This document shows, one piece after another, positions 50,207 to 58,847 of a stretch of 64,000 nt of DNA. The translations under genes and the position numbers were made by a program. Each line of letters begins with the position of its first letter. Position 1 is the stretch's first letter. The notes under the pieces are model-generated. The model searched no databases, was not told where the DNA came from, and saw only the letters and a program-made list of their open reading frames with translations. The stretch lies in assembly GCA_958295835.1 (NCBI GenBank), contig OY282378.1, positions 5,109,694-5,173,693 on the forward strand, written 5' to 3'. The DNA comes from an uncultured Gammaproteobacteria bacterium. GTDB taxonomy: Bacteria; Pseudomonadota; Gammaproteobacteria; HK1.

Positions 50207-51430
50207 GTGTACATCGATTCGATAACAATGCGGGAGTTTCTGACGTTCAGACGGACGTCCATGAAATTCGTGCATCCCGATGCACGGACTCCCACGGGGT
50301 CCGAAAATCCGAAATTCACGAACATGAACCTTGTCATCGGGGGAAACGGCTGCGGAAAGACAACCCTCCTCAAGGGCATGGCCCTTGCCGCGCTTGGTCC
50401 GGCGGTAGCCGACTCCGGGCTCTTTCCATACCACCTTATCCGGCGTGAAGCAGGTACGCCGGTCAAAACGGGAGCGCGCATAGAGGCAACCTTCACCCCC
50501 AATGTACAGGACGGTGTTCCTGAAGGAGCGTCGCCGGTCGAATCCCGTATTCACATTGATCACCGCGGCGATCTGGAACGTTTCCGGTGGGATCACCGAA
50601 ACGAAAAACCATGGCACCCGATCTTCAGCAACGATTCGGAAGCCTTCTTCTTCGTAGGATACGGCGCGAATCGTCGGGTCGAGAAAGTCGAGCGCGTCGA
50701 CGAGGCGGGTCGGCGGGCGTCGTCCTTCACGCGCACACAGCGGATTATGAGCCTTTTCGAGGAAGCGTATTCCCTTCGTCCCCTGAGTCATTGGCTGCCA
50801 CGGTACCAGGAGAGGAATCCGGGCCGCTTCTCTCAGGTACGCACCCTCATCAACAATCTTCTGGGTCCGGGGCGATACCGATTCACGGGCGAGATCGAGG
50901 ACGGAGAGTACGTCTTCGAGTACAAACAGATCCGGGTTCCTTTCCCGGCTCTCTCGGACGGATATCGGGCGTTCATCGGGTGGATCGGCGATCTGCTGTA
51001 CCACGTCTGCATGACGTGCCCCAGTGGCAAGAAGCTCCGTGATAATGAAGGGATCGTGATGATCGACGAAGTGGATCTGCACATCCACCCGCGGTGGCAA
51101 ATGGAGTTGCTTCCGAGACTTGCCAAGCAGTTGCCACGGATCCAGTTCATCGTCACCTCTCACAGTCCGCTCCTGGTGGGGTCCCTCGAACGACAGAACA
51201 TCGTCATCGCGCGACAGCGATGGAACGGCAGCAGCGACCTGAAACGGGCAGAGGTGGACGTATCGAGGCTGGATGCCGATCAAATTCTGCTCACTGCCTT
51301 GTTCGGTCTCGATTCGACGCGATCCGGATCGCAGCAGCGACGGATACGCACGCTTCTCGAAAGCGCTCGCGGGGGAGATGTCGATACGGCCGAAAAGCTG
51401 ATGGCCGAGCTGTCGGGCACGGAATCGTGA
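50207..51430 (+). CDS. AAA (ABC/SMC-like) ATPase of a Septu-like pair
   Basis: 407 residues from a GTG at 50207. The N-terminus YIDSITMREFLTFRRTSMKF and Walker A NLVIGGNGCGKTTLLKGMAL (about 42-61) are typical of RecF/SMC-like AAA_15/21 ATPases. PFPALSDGYRAFIGWIGDLL is the signature region (about 246-265), Walker B is GIVMIDEVDLHIHPRWQMEL (about 283-302), and FIVTSHSPLLVGSLE holds the switch His. The stop overlaps the start of an HNH gene (GTGA). ATPase plus HNH is the Septu (PtuA/PtuB) arrangement and occurs in related defence systems. GC is lower than in host genes. Confidence 0.85.
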   Translation: MYIDSITMREFLTFRRTSMKFVHPDARTPTGSENPKFTNMNLVIGGNGCGKTTLLKGMALAALGPAVADSGLFPYHLIRREAGTPVKTGARIEATFTPNVQDGVPEGASPVESRIHIDHRGDLERFRWDHRNEKPWHPIFSNDSEAFFFVGYGANRRVEKVERVDEAGRRASSFTRTQRIMSLFEEAYSLRPLSHWLPRYQERNPGRFSQVRTLINNLLGPGRYRFTGEIEDGEYVFEYKQIRVPFPALSDGYRAFIGWIGDLLYHVCMTCPSGKKLRDNEGIVMIDEVDLHIHPRWQMELLPRLAKQLPRIQFIVTSHSPLLVGSLERQNIVIARQRWNGSSDLKRAEVDVSRLDADQILLTALFGLDSTRSGSQQRRIRTLLESARGGDVDTAEKLMAELSGTES

Positions 51431-51786
51431 TCCGTTACGACATCACTCTTGATACCCTCCGTGGAATGGTCGAACGGCGTGTGCCGGGTTGGCTCGCCAA
51501 CGCACGAGATCGAACCGAGACGTTCCGGGCCAAGGGGAGATACGAAGAGGCAAGCTCGATCTGGGGCGACGTGAAGCCGATCTTCATGGAAATACAGGGA
51601 GCGAAATGTTGTTTTTGTGAACGAAAATTCGAATCTGGAGAACTCGGCCGACATGAGCTCGATATCGAACACTTCCGGCCCAAGAAAAGAGTCAGGAAAT
51701 GGACGTGCCCTCAATCCCTGATCGATGCCGGGGCCCGGCAGACACCGCTACCTGATGCAGGGAAGGGATACCATCTTCTGCCCTAA
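51427..51786 (+). pseudogene. HNH endonuclease (PtuB-like), 3' end cut off by an 81-bp mobile element
   Basis: From the GTG at 51427: IRYDITLDTLRGMVERRVPG, IQGAKCCFCERKFESGELGR (Cys-x2-Cys, about 59-63), HELDIEHFRPKKRVRKW (His of HNH, about 82). It then reads DAGKGYHLLP and stops at 51784-51786, exactly where the 81-bp element (51785-51865) begins. In this family GYHLLP-type sequence is followed by a second Cys-x2-Cys/Asn region completing the zinc and nuclease site, so at least a third of the protein is lost. The element itself supplies the stop. I found no continuation beyond 51866, so the missing part was also deleted or replaced. Confidence 0.8.
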
Positions 51787-51865
51787 CCCGGCATAGCCGG
51801 AACCAAATATCGGTTGGTGGAAAAATCTTCGTTGTTTTGTCGAAGATTTCACGGGTAAGAGACTA
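51785..51865 (+). mobile_element. 81-bp non-autonomous derivative of the hairpin-ended element (copy 2)
   Basis: Left AACCCGGCATAGCCGGAACC, right GTTTTGTCGAAGATTTCACG GGTAAGAGACTA. The right hairpin is a perfect nine-base stem AAATCTTCG/CGAAGATTT. Same length as copy 1, about 85-90% identical by eye. It interrupts the HNH gene. Confidence 0.8.
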
Positions 51866-51868
51866 CCT

Positions 51869-52056
51869 ATGTGGCTGACTTGGCACAGCGATGCAATGGA
51901 AACCGCGAGACACGGCTTGACGGCTTTTATACAATTTCCGTTGGGATTAATGTTGTGGTTGTATGTATGGGATCATGGTATCTACGCATCGAAGCCCATT
52001 TCAGACGAAGAAGAGGAACGGCGCCAGCAGGGGCAGGAAACACCACTGGGCGGCCT
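51869..52056 (+). other. Orphan sequence between the 81-bp element and IS4
   Basis: One frame reads MWLTWHSDAMETARHGLTAF, IQFPLGLMLWLYVWDHGIYA SKPISDEEEERRQ, with a single possible membrane helix. Another frame reads VADLAQRCNGNRETRLDGFY TISVGINVVVVCMGSWYL. Either could be a fragment of a lost gene; neither has a recognised family or a clear ribosome site. Its 3' end is the IS4 target duplication (52046-52056). Confidence 0.25.
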
Positions 52057-52149
52057 CAGAGATCCCCTCATTTTCTGCATGAAATAGGACTTGCAACTGT
52101 CTGATTTTGGGATCAATGTAAAGTCTTCGACTGGATTCGGAGACGAGTC

Positions 52150-53335
52150 ATGAGACCGAAAAGCGCTCTGCGGCGGAACGAGATCAATGAATTCATCACC
52201 CGATTGTACGACGGGGACCTGCACGCGAAGCGGGTGCTGTCGCTGGCCAACGGGACGCTGGGGGTGCTGAGCAGCGCCTCGCTGGCGGTCCATGCGGTCG
52301 GGCAAGGTTTGGCGCAGGCCCAGGGGACGTTGGGCAAGCACGCGGTGAAACAGGTCGACCGGCTGCTGAGCAATGACGGGGTGGTGATGGAAGAGTTCTT
52401 CGCCCACTGGGGGCCATACATGGTGGGGTCTCGCCCGGAGGTGTTGGTGGCACTGGACTGGACGAGCTTTGCTCGGGATGGGCACGAGACACTGGTGTTG
52501 TCGATGTTGACGAGTCATGGTCGTGCGACACCGCTGATGTGGAAGACGGTGCAGGCATCGACACTGAAGGGGAATCAGACGGGGTATGAGGAGGCGTTGG
52601 TGCGGCAATTGTGCGACGTGATGCCGGAAGGGGTGAAGGTGACGGTGTTGGCGGACCGTGGGTTTGCGAGTTGCCGGTTGATGACGTTGCTGAAAGCCTG
52701 CCCCCGGCTCCGACCGGGGGGAGGAGTTGGGTTTCGAGTACGTGATTCGTCTGCGGGGGAACTACTACGTCACCAATGCCAGGGGAGAGCGGCGCGAGGC
52801 GGCGCAGTGGGTGGGCGCGGGCGGACGGGCGCGCACGTTGCGGGATGCGAAGGTGACCGATGCGCATGAATTGGAGGTGGGCACGGTGGTGTGCGTGCAA
52901 GACCGGGAGATGAAGGAGCCGTGGTGTGTGGTGTCGAGCGAGCGCACGGTGAGGACGCGCACGCTGATTCGATATTACGGGAAACGTTGGGGAATCGAGA
53001 CGAGCTTTCGCGACATCAAGGACATGCGTTTCGGGATGGGGTTGTCGTCGATGCGCATCTCGCGTCCACAGCGACGTGACCGGATGCTGCTGCTCAGTGC
53101 GTTGGCGATTGCGTTGTTGACGCTGTTGGGGGCGGCGGGAGAGAGTCTGGGGTATGACCGGTGGTTGAAGGTGAATACGGCGAAGTACCGCACGCATTCG
53201 CTGTTTCGCCAAGGATTGATGCTGTATGAGCATATTGCGAACTGGCCTGAGTATCGTGTGCGTGCGTTGATGGAGGCGTTTGGACGGATGCTGATGGAGC
53301 AGCGAGTGTATCGAGGAATATTCGGCGTCATCTGA
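52150..53335 (+). pseudogene. IS4-family transposase interrupted by a hairpin insertion
   Basis: Part 1 (52150 to about 52695) reads MRPKSALRRNEINEFITRLY, EVLVALDWTSFARDGHETLV (first Asp) and VTVLADRGFASCRLMTLLK (second Asp). A 28-bp hairpin (52696-52723) shifts the frame. Part 2 (to 53335) reads ELGFEYVIRLRGNYYVTNAR and TLIRYYGKRWGIETSFRDIK DMRFGMGL, with the Y-R-E-K motif and catalytic Glu. Removing the hairpin restores LKELGFEY, so the catalytic triad is otherwise complete. This copy cannot make full transposase. Confidence 0.88.
52696..52723 (+). repeat. Hairpin insertion H2 (in IS4 transposase)
   Basis: GCCTGCCCCCGGCTCCGACC GGGGGGAG between CTGAAA and GAGTTGGG. It is 28 bp long and breaks the frame. 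Confidence 0.75.
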
Positions 53336-53435
53336 TACTTGAAATGAGGGGATTGATGAGCTGGGCGGCCTGTAGGGCACCGTAGAGGCCGGAGCGGTAC
53401 CAAGGCAACCCCTGGGAGGACGGGGAGGGACGAAA

Positions 53436-54185
53436 ATGGGATGGCTACGCAACAAGATTGCAAGGATGCAAGATCCGCCAAGAACACGGGAAGAGGAAGC
53501 GGCTCGAGTGTACGTGAGACCAAACCTGGGGCTGTACACGATACCAGGGAGCCCGAGCAAGGAGCAGTCAGAGGTGTGGGTAGAGATCGGACCAACACAA
53601 GTGGAAGTAAAGGCAGAGCGCAAACAAGAAATGCATCGGTTAGAGATGGGGGTACCGACAGTGCAACCGATACTGCTTGCAGGGATGAAGGTAGGATGGA
53701 AAAGCCCGGAAGCAACCACTGAATCATGTCGGCGAGATTACGTATTCGAGAGAGGAATACGAGGAGATTGGCATAACAGCATATGGAGGGAAGGATGGCA
53801 CTTCAGATGGGTACGCTATCCGCAAGCGGCGGCAATCGGGGTGCTGTACACGAGGGTATGGGAGCAGGAGAAGAGACAGGTGTCGGAAGAACGGGCGGTA
53901 GTGCTGTGCGCACACCGGGATGACGGAAAACCGGCACTGATAATGGAGAGAGAAAAGAACAGGGAGCGCGGAGACCCATCACGTGACATACTCTTCAACT
54001 ACTTCCTGGCATATTGCGTGACACGGTACGGAGAGGACGCCGAACGAGACCGCCAACTAGGACGAGATTTTTTGAAAGCAACGGAGTCGGAACCAATAGT
54101 CAGAGACCCCAATCCAGGATGGTGCAACGATGTACGACAGAAACTAAAAGATGAATACGAGGAAAAGAAGAGACAAGGAAAGTGA
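53436..54185 (+). CDS. Hypothetical protein beside IS4, 249 residues
   Basis: GGGAGGGA five bases before ATG 53436 gives a good start. Soluble, very charged: GWLRNKIARMQDPPRTREEE, YVRPNLGLYTIPGSPSKEQS EVWVEIGP, HNSIWREGWHFRWVRYPQAA AIGVLYTRVW, LFNYFLAYCVTRYGEDAERD and a Lys-rich end. The W/Y/F-rich middle suggests a beta-rich binding domain. The plus strand is strongly purine-rich and lower in GC than host genes, consistent with transfer. No family recognised. It lies between IS4 and a truncated helicase gene, so it may be accessory cargo. Confidence 0.65.
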   Translation: MGWLRNKIARMQDPPRTREEEAARVYVRPNLGLYTIPGSPSKEQSEVWVEIGPTQVEVKAERKQEMHRLEMGVPTVQPILLAGMKVGWKSPEATTESCRRDYVFERGIRGDWHNSIWREGWHFRWVRYPQAAAIGVLYTRVWEQEKRQVSEERAVVLCAHRDDGKPALIMEREKNRERGDPSRDILFNYFLAYCVTRYGEDAERDRQLGRDFLKATESEPIVRDPNPGWCNDVRQKLKDEYEEKKRQGK

Positions 54186-54503
54186 GGGAAGAAGGAGTGG
54201 AGAAGAATTTCCCTTAACCGTCCTTAGCGGAAGTGTTCGGGTTTGGTTCGTGGTGGTGGAAGGGTGCAGCGCAGCCGGGCACCGGCCCGGCAAGCGCCCG
54301 CGCTCGTCTCACGCATCGCCGTTGTACGCCGTACTACGGGCTCGCCGCCCGTACCGGCACCATCCAGGGCCGTCCGGCACCCGCGGCCGTGACGATAGGC
54401 CAGCCACCGCCGCGGGCGACTCGCCGGCAGGCTGGCGCGTTCCCGCCGAACCCGGTTACCCTGCCGACCGCACGCCGACCACGGAACCGCCCCGGACAAC
54501 GCC

Positions 54504-54551
54504 ATGAGCGCCGCCGCCTTCGACACACTCACCGCCGCCCGCGACCTCGGC
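54504..54551 (+). pseudogene. 5' fragment of a second DUF1640-like gene
   Basis: ATG 54504 encodes MSAAAFDTLTAARDL and then continues with unrelated sequence. The beginning matches the DUF1640/CCDC90 pattern (A-FDTL..A-LE-AG) seen also at 45981. At about 54551 the sequence joins the RecB-like gene in a different frame. The stretch 54186-54503 has no gene; a GC-rich leader of host type precedes this start. Confidence 0.45.
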
Positions 54552-57500
54552 GATGGTCTGGCCGAGCAGATATTTTGCGCCGAGTCGAGGGCCGCAGCCA
54601 GCTTGGCGACTGGGTCTATGAAGTGGTGGACACCAAACTTTCGCGGGAGACAAAAGCCGGAACGATTCTGCAACTCTGTTTGTACTCCGACATGGTGAAG
54701 GAAATTCAGGGGACGCTACCCGATCGCATGCATGTGGTGTCGCCCGGCGCTGATCCGAAACAGCCATTTGTTGCGGAGACTTTTCGTGTCCAAGACTACT
54801 TGGCGTACTACCGGCTGATGCGCCGCAAGATCGAGCAAGCCGTTGAAACGGATATCGAGGCGGACACTCCAGGAACCTACCCGGAGCCGGTGCCGCATTG
54901 CGACATCTGCCGTTGGCAAATTCCCTGCCGCGGCCGACGCCGAGAGGATGATCATCTCAGCCTCGTGGCGAGTTTGGGCAGGCTTCATCAGAGGCAGATC
55001 CGCGATTGGAGCATCGATACGCTCACAGCCTTCGCCGAGTTGCCGATTCCGATTCCTTACCGCCCCAAGCGTGGTTCGATCAAGGCTTACGAGACCGGCC
55101 GGGAGCAAGCAAGAGTGCAGCTCGAAGGCCGTCGGCAGGAGGCCCCCCGTTACGAGTTGCTGCCACGCGAAGGCGGTCGCGGCCTGGCGCTCCTGCCAGC
55201 TCCGTCGCCCGGAGACATTTTCTTCGACCTCGAAGGGGCTCGATTCGTGGGCGCACAGGGGTTCGAGTACCTGTTCGGCTGGGCGGAGCAGGACATAGCA
55301 GGCCATGTGCAATACCACGCAACGTGGGCCTTCGAGCCGGGAGCGGAACACGAGAGCTTCGCGGTTCAGGAAAGACGTGTGTTCGAGGAATTCGTAGATA
55401 CCGTGATGGCTCGCTGGCAGGAGCACGAGCACCTGCACATCTACCATTTCGCACCTTACGAACCGAGTGCCCTCAAACGCCTGATGGGACGGTTTGCCAC
55501 CCGCGGCGCGGAACTCGATCGCATGTTGCGGGCGAAGCTGTTCGTGGACTTGCACACGATTACGAGACAGGCTTTGCGAGCCAGTGTCGAACAGTATTCG
55601 CTCAAGGATCTGGAACCGTTCCACGATTTCACACGCAATGTCGAGCTGCGGCAGGCGAACGACAACCGCCACCGGATGGAGCGGTTGTTGGAAACGGGCC
55701 ATCGCGCCGAAGTGACCGAGGAAATGCGGAGAATCGTTAAGGGCTACAACCGGGACGATTGCGTCTCGACGATGAGACTGCGCGACTGGCTGGAGCACAT
55801 CAGGGGCGACTTGGTAGAGCGGGGCGAGGAAATTCCGCGGCCGGAGCCCACACGTGGCGATCCGTCCGAAGAGGTTGCCGAGCGAGAGGCACAAGTTGAT
55901 GCGCTTCGTACACGGCTGCTCGAACACATACCGGACGACGACGGCGAACGCACGCCTGAACAACAGGCACAGTGGCTCTTGGCCTATTTGCTGGACTGGC
56001 ATCGACGCGAAGCGAAGTCGCGGCGGTGGGAGTTTTTCCGCTTGGCTGAAATGCCGCCGGACGAGTTGCAGCAGGAAGACAAGGGGCTCGTCGGCCTCAA
56101 ATTTGCGAAACGCATTGGTGGCACCAAAGTCGCACCTGTAGATCGCTACAAATACGACGAACAGGACACAACGATCCTCAAGGAAAACGAATTGTATTTA
56201 CCCGGCGAAGAAAGGAAACTCGTCGGCATCGTCGAGCATATCGATCCGATAGCTCGGATAATTGAAGTAAAGAAGCGGAGAGATACCGCGGACCTGCATC
56301 TCGAGGCGCTCTACGCGAGATCAAGGCCTATACCTTCGATCACCTTGGAGGATTCCTTGTCCCGCTTGGGAAAGTGGGTTGCCGACAATGGCATAGACAC
56401 AACGGGTGACCACCGCGCTGCACGTGACCTACTGCTCGCGCACTCGCCGCGACACTGTTCCGGAAAGGAACAAACCGATCCACTCAGGAAAGCCAATGAG
56501 TCCGCAGCCGAAGCCGCAGAACGCTTGGTGCTGGAGCTCGAAGGCGGTGTGCTCCCCATCCAAGGTCCGCCCGGCACGGGCAAGACGCACACCGGCGGTC
56601 GCATGATCTGCGCCTTGATCCGTGCCGGGAAAAAGGTAGGCATAACGGCCAACAGCCACAGCGTGATCCGCAACTTGATAGATGCCGCAGTGAAGGCTGC
56701 CGGCAGGGAAGACCTGGATTTGCGTTGCATTCAGAAGATCAGCAAGATGCCGGGAGGTGAAGAAAGGCCCGTGAAGCAGACCAGGAACAACGAGGATGTG
56801 CTGACGGCCCTTTCCAGGGGCGAGGCACAAGTTGGCGCCGGCACTGCGTGGCTCTGGTCAAGAGCTGAATTTCAGTCTTCCGTGGACGTGCTGTTTATCG
56901 ACGAAGCAGGCCAGATGTCGCTGGCCAACACGCTTGCCGTGGCGCAGTCAGCCGACAGCCTGGTGCTGCTCGGCGACCCGCAGCAACTCGACCAACCGCT
57001 GCAAGGCAGCCATCCCGACGGTACCGACGCCTCCGCACTCGGCCATCTGCTTGGTGAACACCAGACCATGCCGGAAGAGAAAGGCTTGTTTCTTGACGAG
57101 ACATGGCGGCTGCACCCGTCCATCAGCCGGTTCACTTCCGAGCTTTTCTACGACAACTCGCTACGGGCACGGCCCGGCCTGGACAGGCAGTTGTTGAGCG
57201 GCGCGGGCGATCTGGATGGACATGGATTGCGGTTCTTGCCGGTGGAACACGATGGCAACCAGAGCGCGTCCACCGAGGAGGCTGATCAGGTCGCTACACT
57301 GGTTCATCGACTACTCGGCGGTGGTGTTTCCTGGACGGACCACGAGGGACAATCACAGGCGCTCTCGCAAAACGACATCCTGATAGTCGCACCCTACAAC
57401 GCACACTTGGCCGAGTTGCGTCGCCGACTGCCCGATGCACGCATCGGCACCGTGGACAAGTTCCAGGGCCAGGAAGCGCCTGTTGTCATCTACAGCATGG

Positions 57501-57718
57501 CGACGTCCTCCGCCGAGGATGCGCCCCGCGGCATGGAGTTCCTGTTCAACCTCAATCGTTTGAACGTGGCTACTTCAAGGGCACGTTGCGTGACCATCCT
57601 CGTATGCAGCCCGATGCTGCTCGAACCCGACTGCCAAACGCCCCGGCAGATGCGGCTGGCCAACGCGCTCTGCCGCTACAGGGAGATGGCGCGTATTGTT
57701 GCACGGGACTGCCGCTGA
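54551..57718 (+). CDS. TM0106-type RecB-like nuclease fused to RNase H-like and UPF1-type helicase domains, 5'-truncated
   Basis: About 1,055 residues from WSGRADILRRVEGRSQLGDW. The PD-(D/E)XK core YEVVDTKLSRETKAGTILQL CLYSDM is near the start, with a Cys cluster HCDICRWQIPCRGR (Fe-S/zinc type). A DnaQ/RNase H-like domain follows (IFFDLEGARFVGAQGFEYLF, near residue 225; IYHFAPYEPSALKRLMGRFA; YNRDDCVSTMRLRDWLE). The superfamily 1 helicase has Walker A IQGPPGTGKTHTGGRMICAL, Walker B VLFIDEAGQMSLANTLAVAQ, LLGDPQQLDQPLQGSHPDGT, ETWRLHPSISRFTSELFY, VDKFQGQEAPVVIYSMATSS and NLNRLNVATSRARCVTILVC. The normal first 90-100 residues are absent: the frame runs into a DUF1640 fragment at about 54551, with an in-frame GTG only at 54233, so expression is doubtful. 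DNA repair or defence role. Confidence 0.85.
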   Translation, partial: RWSGRADILRRVEGRSQLGDWVYEVVDTKLSRETKAGTILQLCLYSDMVKEIQGTLPDRMHVVSPGADPKQPFVAETFRVQDYLAYYRLMRRKIEQAVETDIEADTPGTYPEPVPHCDICRWQIPCRGRRREDDHLSLVASLGRLHQRQIRDWSIDTLTAFAELPIPIPYRPKRGSIKAYETGREQARVQLEGRRQEAPRYELLPREGGRGLALLPAPSPGDIFFDLEGARFVGAQGFEYLFGWAEQDIAGHVQYHATWAFEPGAEHESFAVQERRVFEEFVDTVMARWQEHEHLHIYHFAPYEPSALKRLMGRFATRGAELDRMLRAKLFVDLHTITRQALRASVEQYSLKDLEPFHDFTRNVELRQANDNRHRMERLLETGHRAEVTEEMRRIVKGYNRDDCVSTMRLRDWLEHIRGDLVERGEEIPRPEPTRGDPSEEVAEREAQVDALRTRLLEHIPDDDGERTPEQQAQWLLAYLLDWHRREAKSRRWEFFRLAEMPPDELQQEDKGLVGLKFAKRIGGTKVAPVDRYKYDEQDTTILKENELYLPGEERKLVGIVEHIDPIARIIEVKKRRDTADLHLEALYARSRPIPSITLEDSLSRLGKWVADNGIDTTGDHRAARDLLLAHSPRHCSGKEQTDPLRKANESAAEAAERLVLELEGGVLPIQGPPGTGKTHTGGRMICALIRAGKKVGITANSHSVIRNLIDAAVKAAGREDLDLRCIQKISKMPGGEERPVKQTRNNEDVLTALSRGEAQVGAGTAWLWSRAEFQSSVDVLFIDEAGQMSLANTLAVAQSADSLVLLGDPQQLDQPLQGSHPDGTDASALGHLLGEHQTMPEEKGLFLDETWRLHPSISRFTSELFYDNSLRARPGLDRQLLSGAGDLDGHGLRFLPVEHDGNQSASTEEADQVATLVHRLLGGGVSWTDHEGQSQALSQNDILIVAPYNAHLAELRRRLPDARIGTVDKFQGQEAPVVIYSMATSSAEDAPRGMEFLFNLNRLNVATSRARCVTILVCSPMLLEPDCQTPRQMRLANALCRYREMARIVARDCR

Positions 57719-57801
57719 GCTTCGCTGCCGGTGGCTGCTCCGTAAGACTTGGCCAAGGTGGCCTTGTCCACTGCTTCGAGGCTGTTTCCCACCGGATTCC
57801 T

Positions 57802-58241
57802 CAGAGATCCCCTCATTTTCTGCATGAAATAGGACTTGCAACTGTCTGATTTTGGGATCAATGTAAAGTCTTCGACTGGATTCGGAGACGAGTCATGAGA
57901 CCGAAAAGCGCTCTGCGGCGGAACGAGATCAATGAATTCATCACCCGATTGTACGACGGGGACCTGCACGCGAAGCGGGTGCTGTCGCTGGCCAACGGGA
58001 CGCTGGGGGTGCTGAGCAGCGCCTCGCTGGCGGTCCATGCGGTCGGGCAAGGTTTGGCGCAGGCCCAGGGGACGTTGGGCAAGCACGCGGTGAAACAGGT
58101 CGACCGGCTGCTGAGCAATGACGGGGTGGTGATGGAAGAGTTCTTCGCCCACTGGGGGCCATACATGGTGGGGTCTCGCCCGGAGGTGTTGGTGGCACTG
58201 GACTGGACGAGCTTTGCTCGGGATGGGCACGAGACACTGGT
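57802..58241 (+). mobile_element. IS4-family element, copy 2, truncated
   Basis: 440 bp apparently identical to the start of copy 1 (52057-52496), including MRPKSALRRNEINEFITRLY from ATG 57895. It ends at GAGACACTGGT, where an IS3 element begins. The 3' part of the IS4 is not found in the window, so insertion was followed by loss. Confidence 0.88.
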
Positions 58242-58442
58242 TGAACCGCCCCGGGTTTCCCGGAGGGTGATTTGCTTGAGTCAGGCGGCCATCGCCGACT
58301 CTTGCAGTTGATGGTCGTAGTGTGCCTCGAATTCAGCCGGAGGCACATGCCCGAGGGGTCCGAACAGGCGCCGGTGGTTGTACCAGTGCACCCAGTCGAG
58401 GGTGGCGAGTTCCACCGCCTCGCAGTGACGCCACGGCCCGCG

Positions 58443-58469
58443 CTGGTTCCCGCTTTCGCGGGAATGACA
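58443..58469 (-). repeat. Hairpin insertion H3 (in IS3 orfB, in frame)
   Basis: On the minus strand TGTCATTCCCGCGAAAGCGG GAACCAG, 27 bp. It adds CHSRESGNQ, the peptide typical of the ATTCCCGCGAAAGCGGGAAT class of proteobacterial palindromes. Confidence 0.75.
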
Positions 58470-58786
58470 GATGAGTTCCGTCTTGTACAGCCCGATGATG
58501 GACTCGGCCAGCGCGTTGTCGTAGGAGTCGCCCACGCTTCCCACCGAGGGCGCGATGCCCATCTGTACGAGGCGCTCGGTGTAGCGCAACGAGAGAGACT
58601 GCACGCCCCTGACGCTGTGGTGGATGAGTCCTTCACGCGGCGCACGGCGCTCGTGAAGGGCCTGTTCGAGGGCATCGAGGGCCAAGTCCGTGTGCAGTGA
58701 ATGCGACACCCGCCAGCCTACGATGCGCCGCGCATAGGCGTCGATGACGAAGGCCGTGTAGGCGAACCCTCGCCACGTCGCCACAT

Positions 58787-58814
58787 AGAGCCTGCCCCCG
58801 TGGAAACGGGGGTC
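58787..58814 (-). repeat. Hairpin insertion H4 (in IS3 orfB, in frame)
   Basis: AGAGCCTGCCCCCGTGGAAA CGGGGGTC on the plus strand, first of a tandem pair with H5. Same left flank AGAGCCTGCCCCCG as H5 and H12. Confidence 0.7.
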
Positions 58815-58847
58815 AGAGCCTGCCCCCGAGTGATGGAATCGGGGGTC
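58815..58847 (-). repeat. Hairpin insertion H5 (in IS3 orfB, in frame)
   Basis: 33 bp, AGAGCCTGCCCCCGAGTGAT through CGGGGGTC. It lies immediately after the codon of the first catalytic Asp. Confidence 0.7.

Larger units (their letters stand above)
52057..53360 (+). mobile_element. IS4-family insertion sequence, copy 1
   Basis: 1,304 bp flanked by an 11-bp direct repeat CTGGGCGGCCT at 52046-52056 and 53361-53371. The ends share ATCCCCTCATTT in inverted orientation (52062 and 53353). Its first 440 bp appear identical to 57802-58241. It contains one transposase gene, interrupted by a 28-bp hairpin. Confidence 0.85.

Noticed and set aside
46190..51283. 1,697-codon minus-strand open frame across the DUF499 and ATPase genes
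   Set aside because: Shadow of two well-supported plus-strand genes; His/Arg/Pro-rich, no domain. Long antisense frames are expected at this GC content.
50207..51786. Calling the AAA-HNH pair a complete Septu system
   Set aside because: The HNH gene is truncated by the 81-bp element, and the ATPase is shorter than the PtuA proteins I recall, so only a Septu-like assignment is justified.
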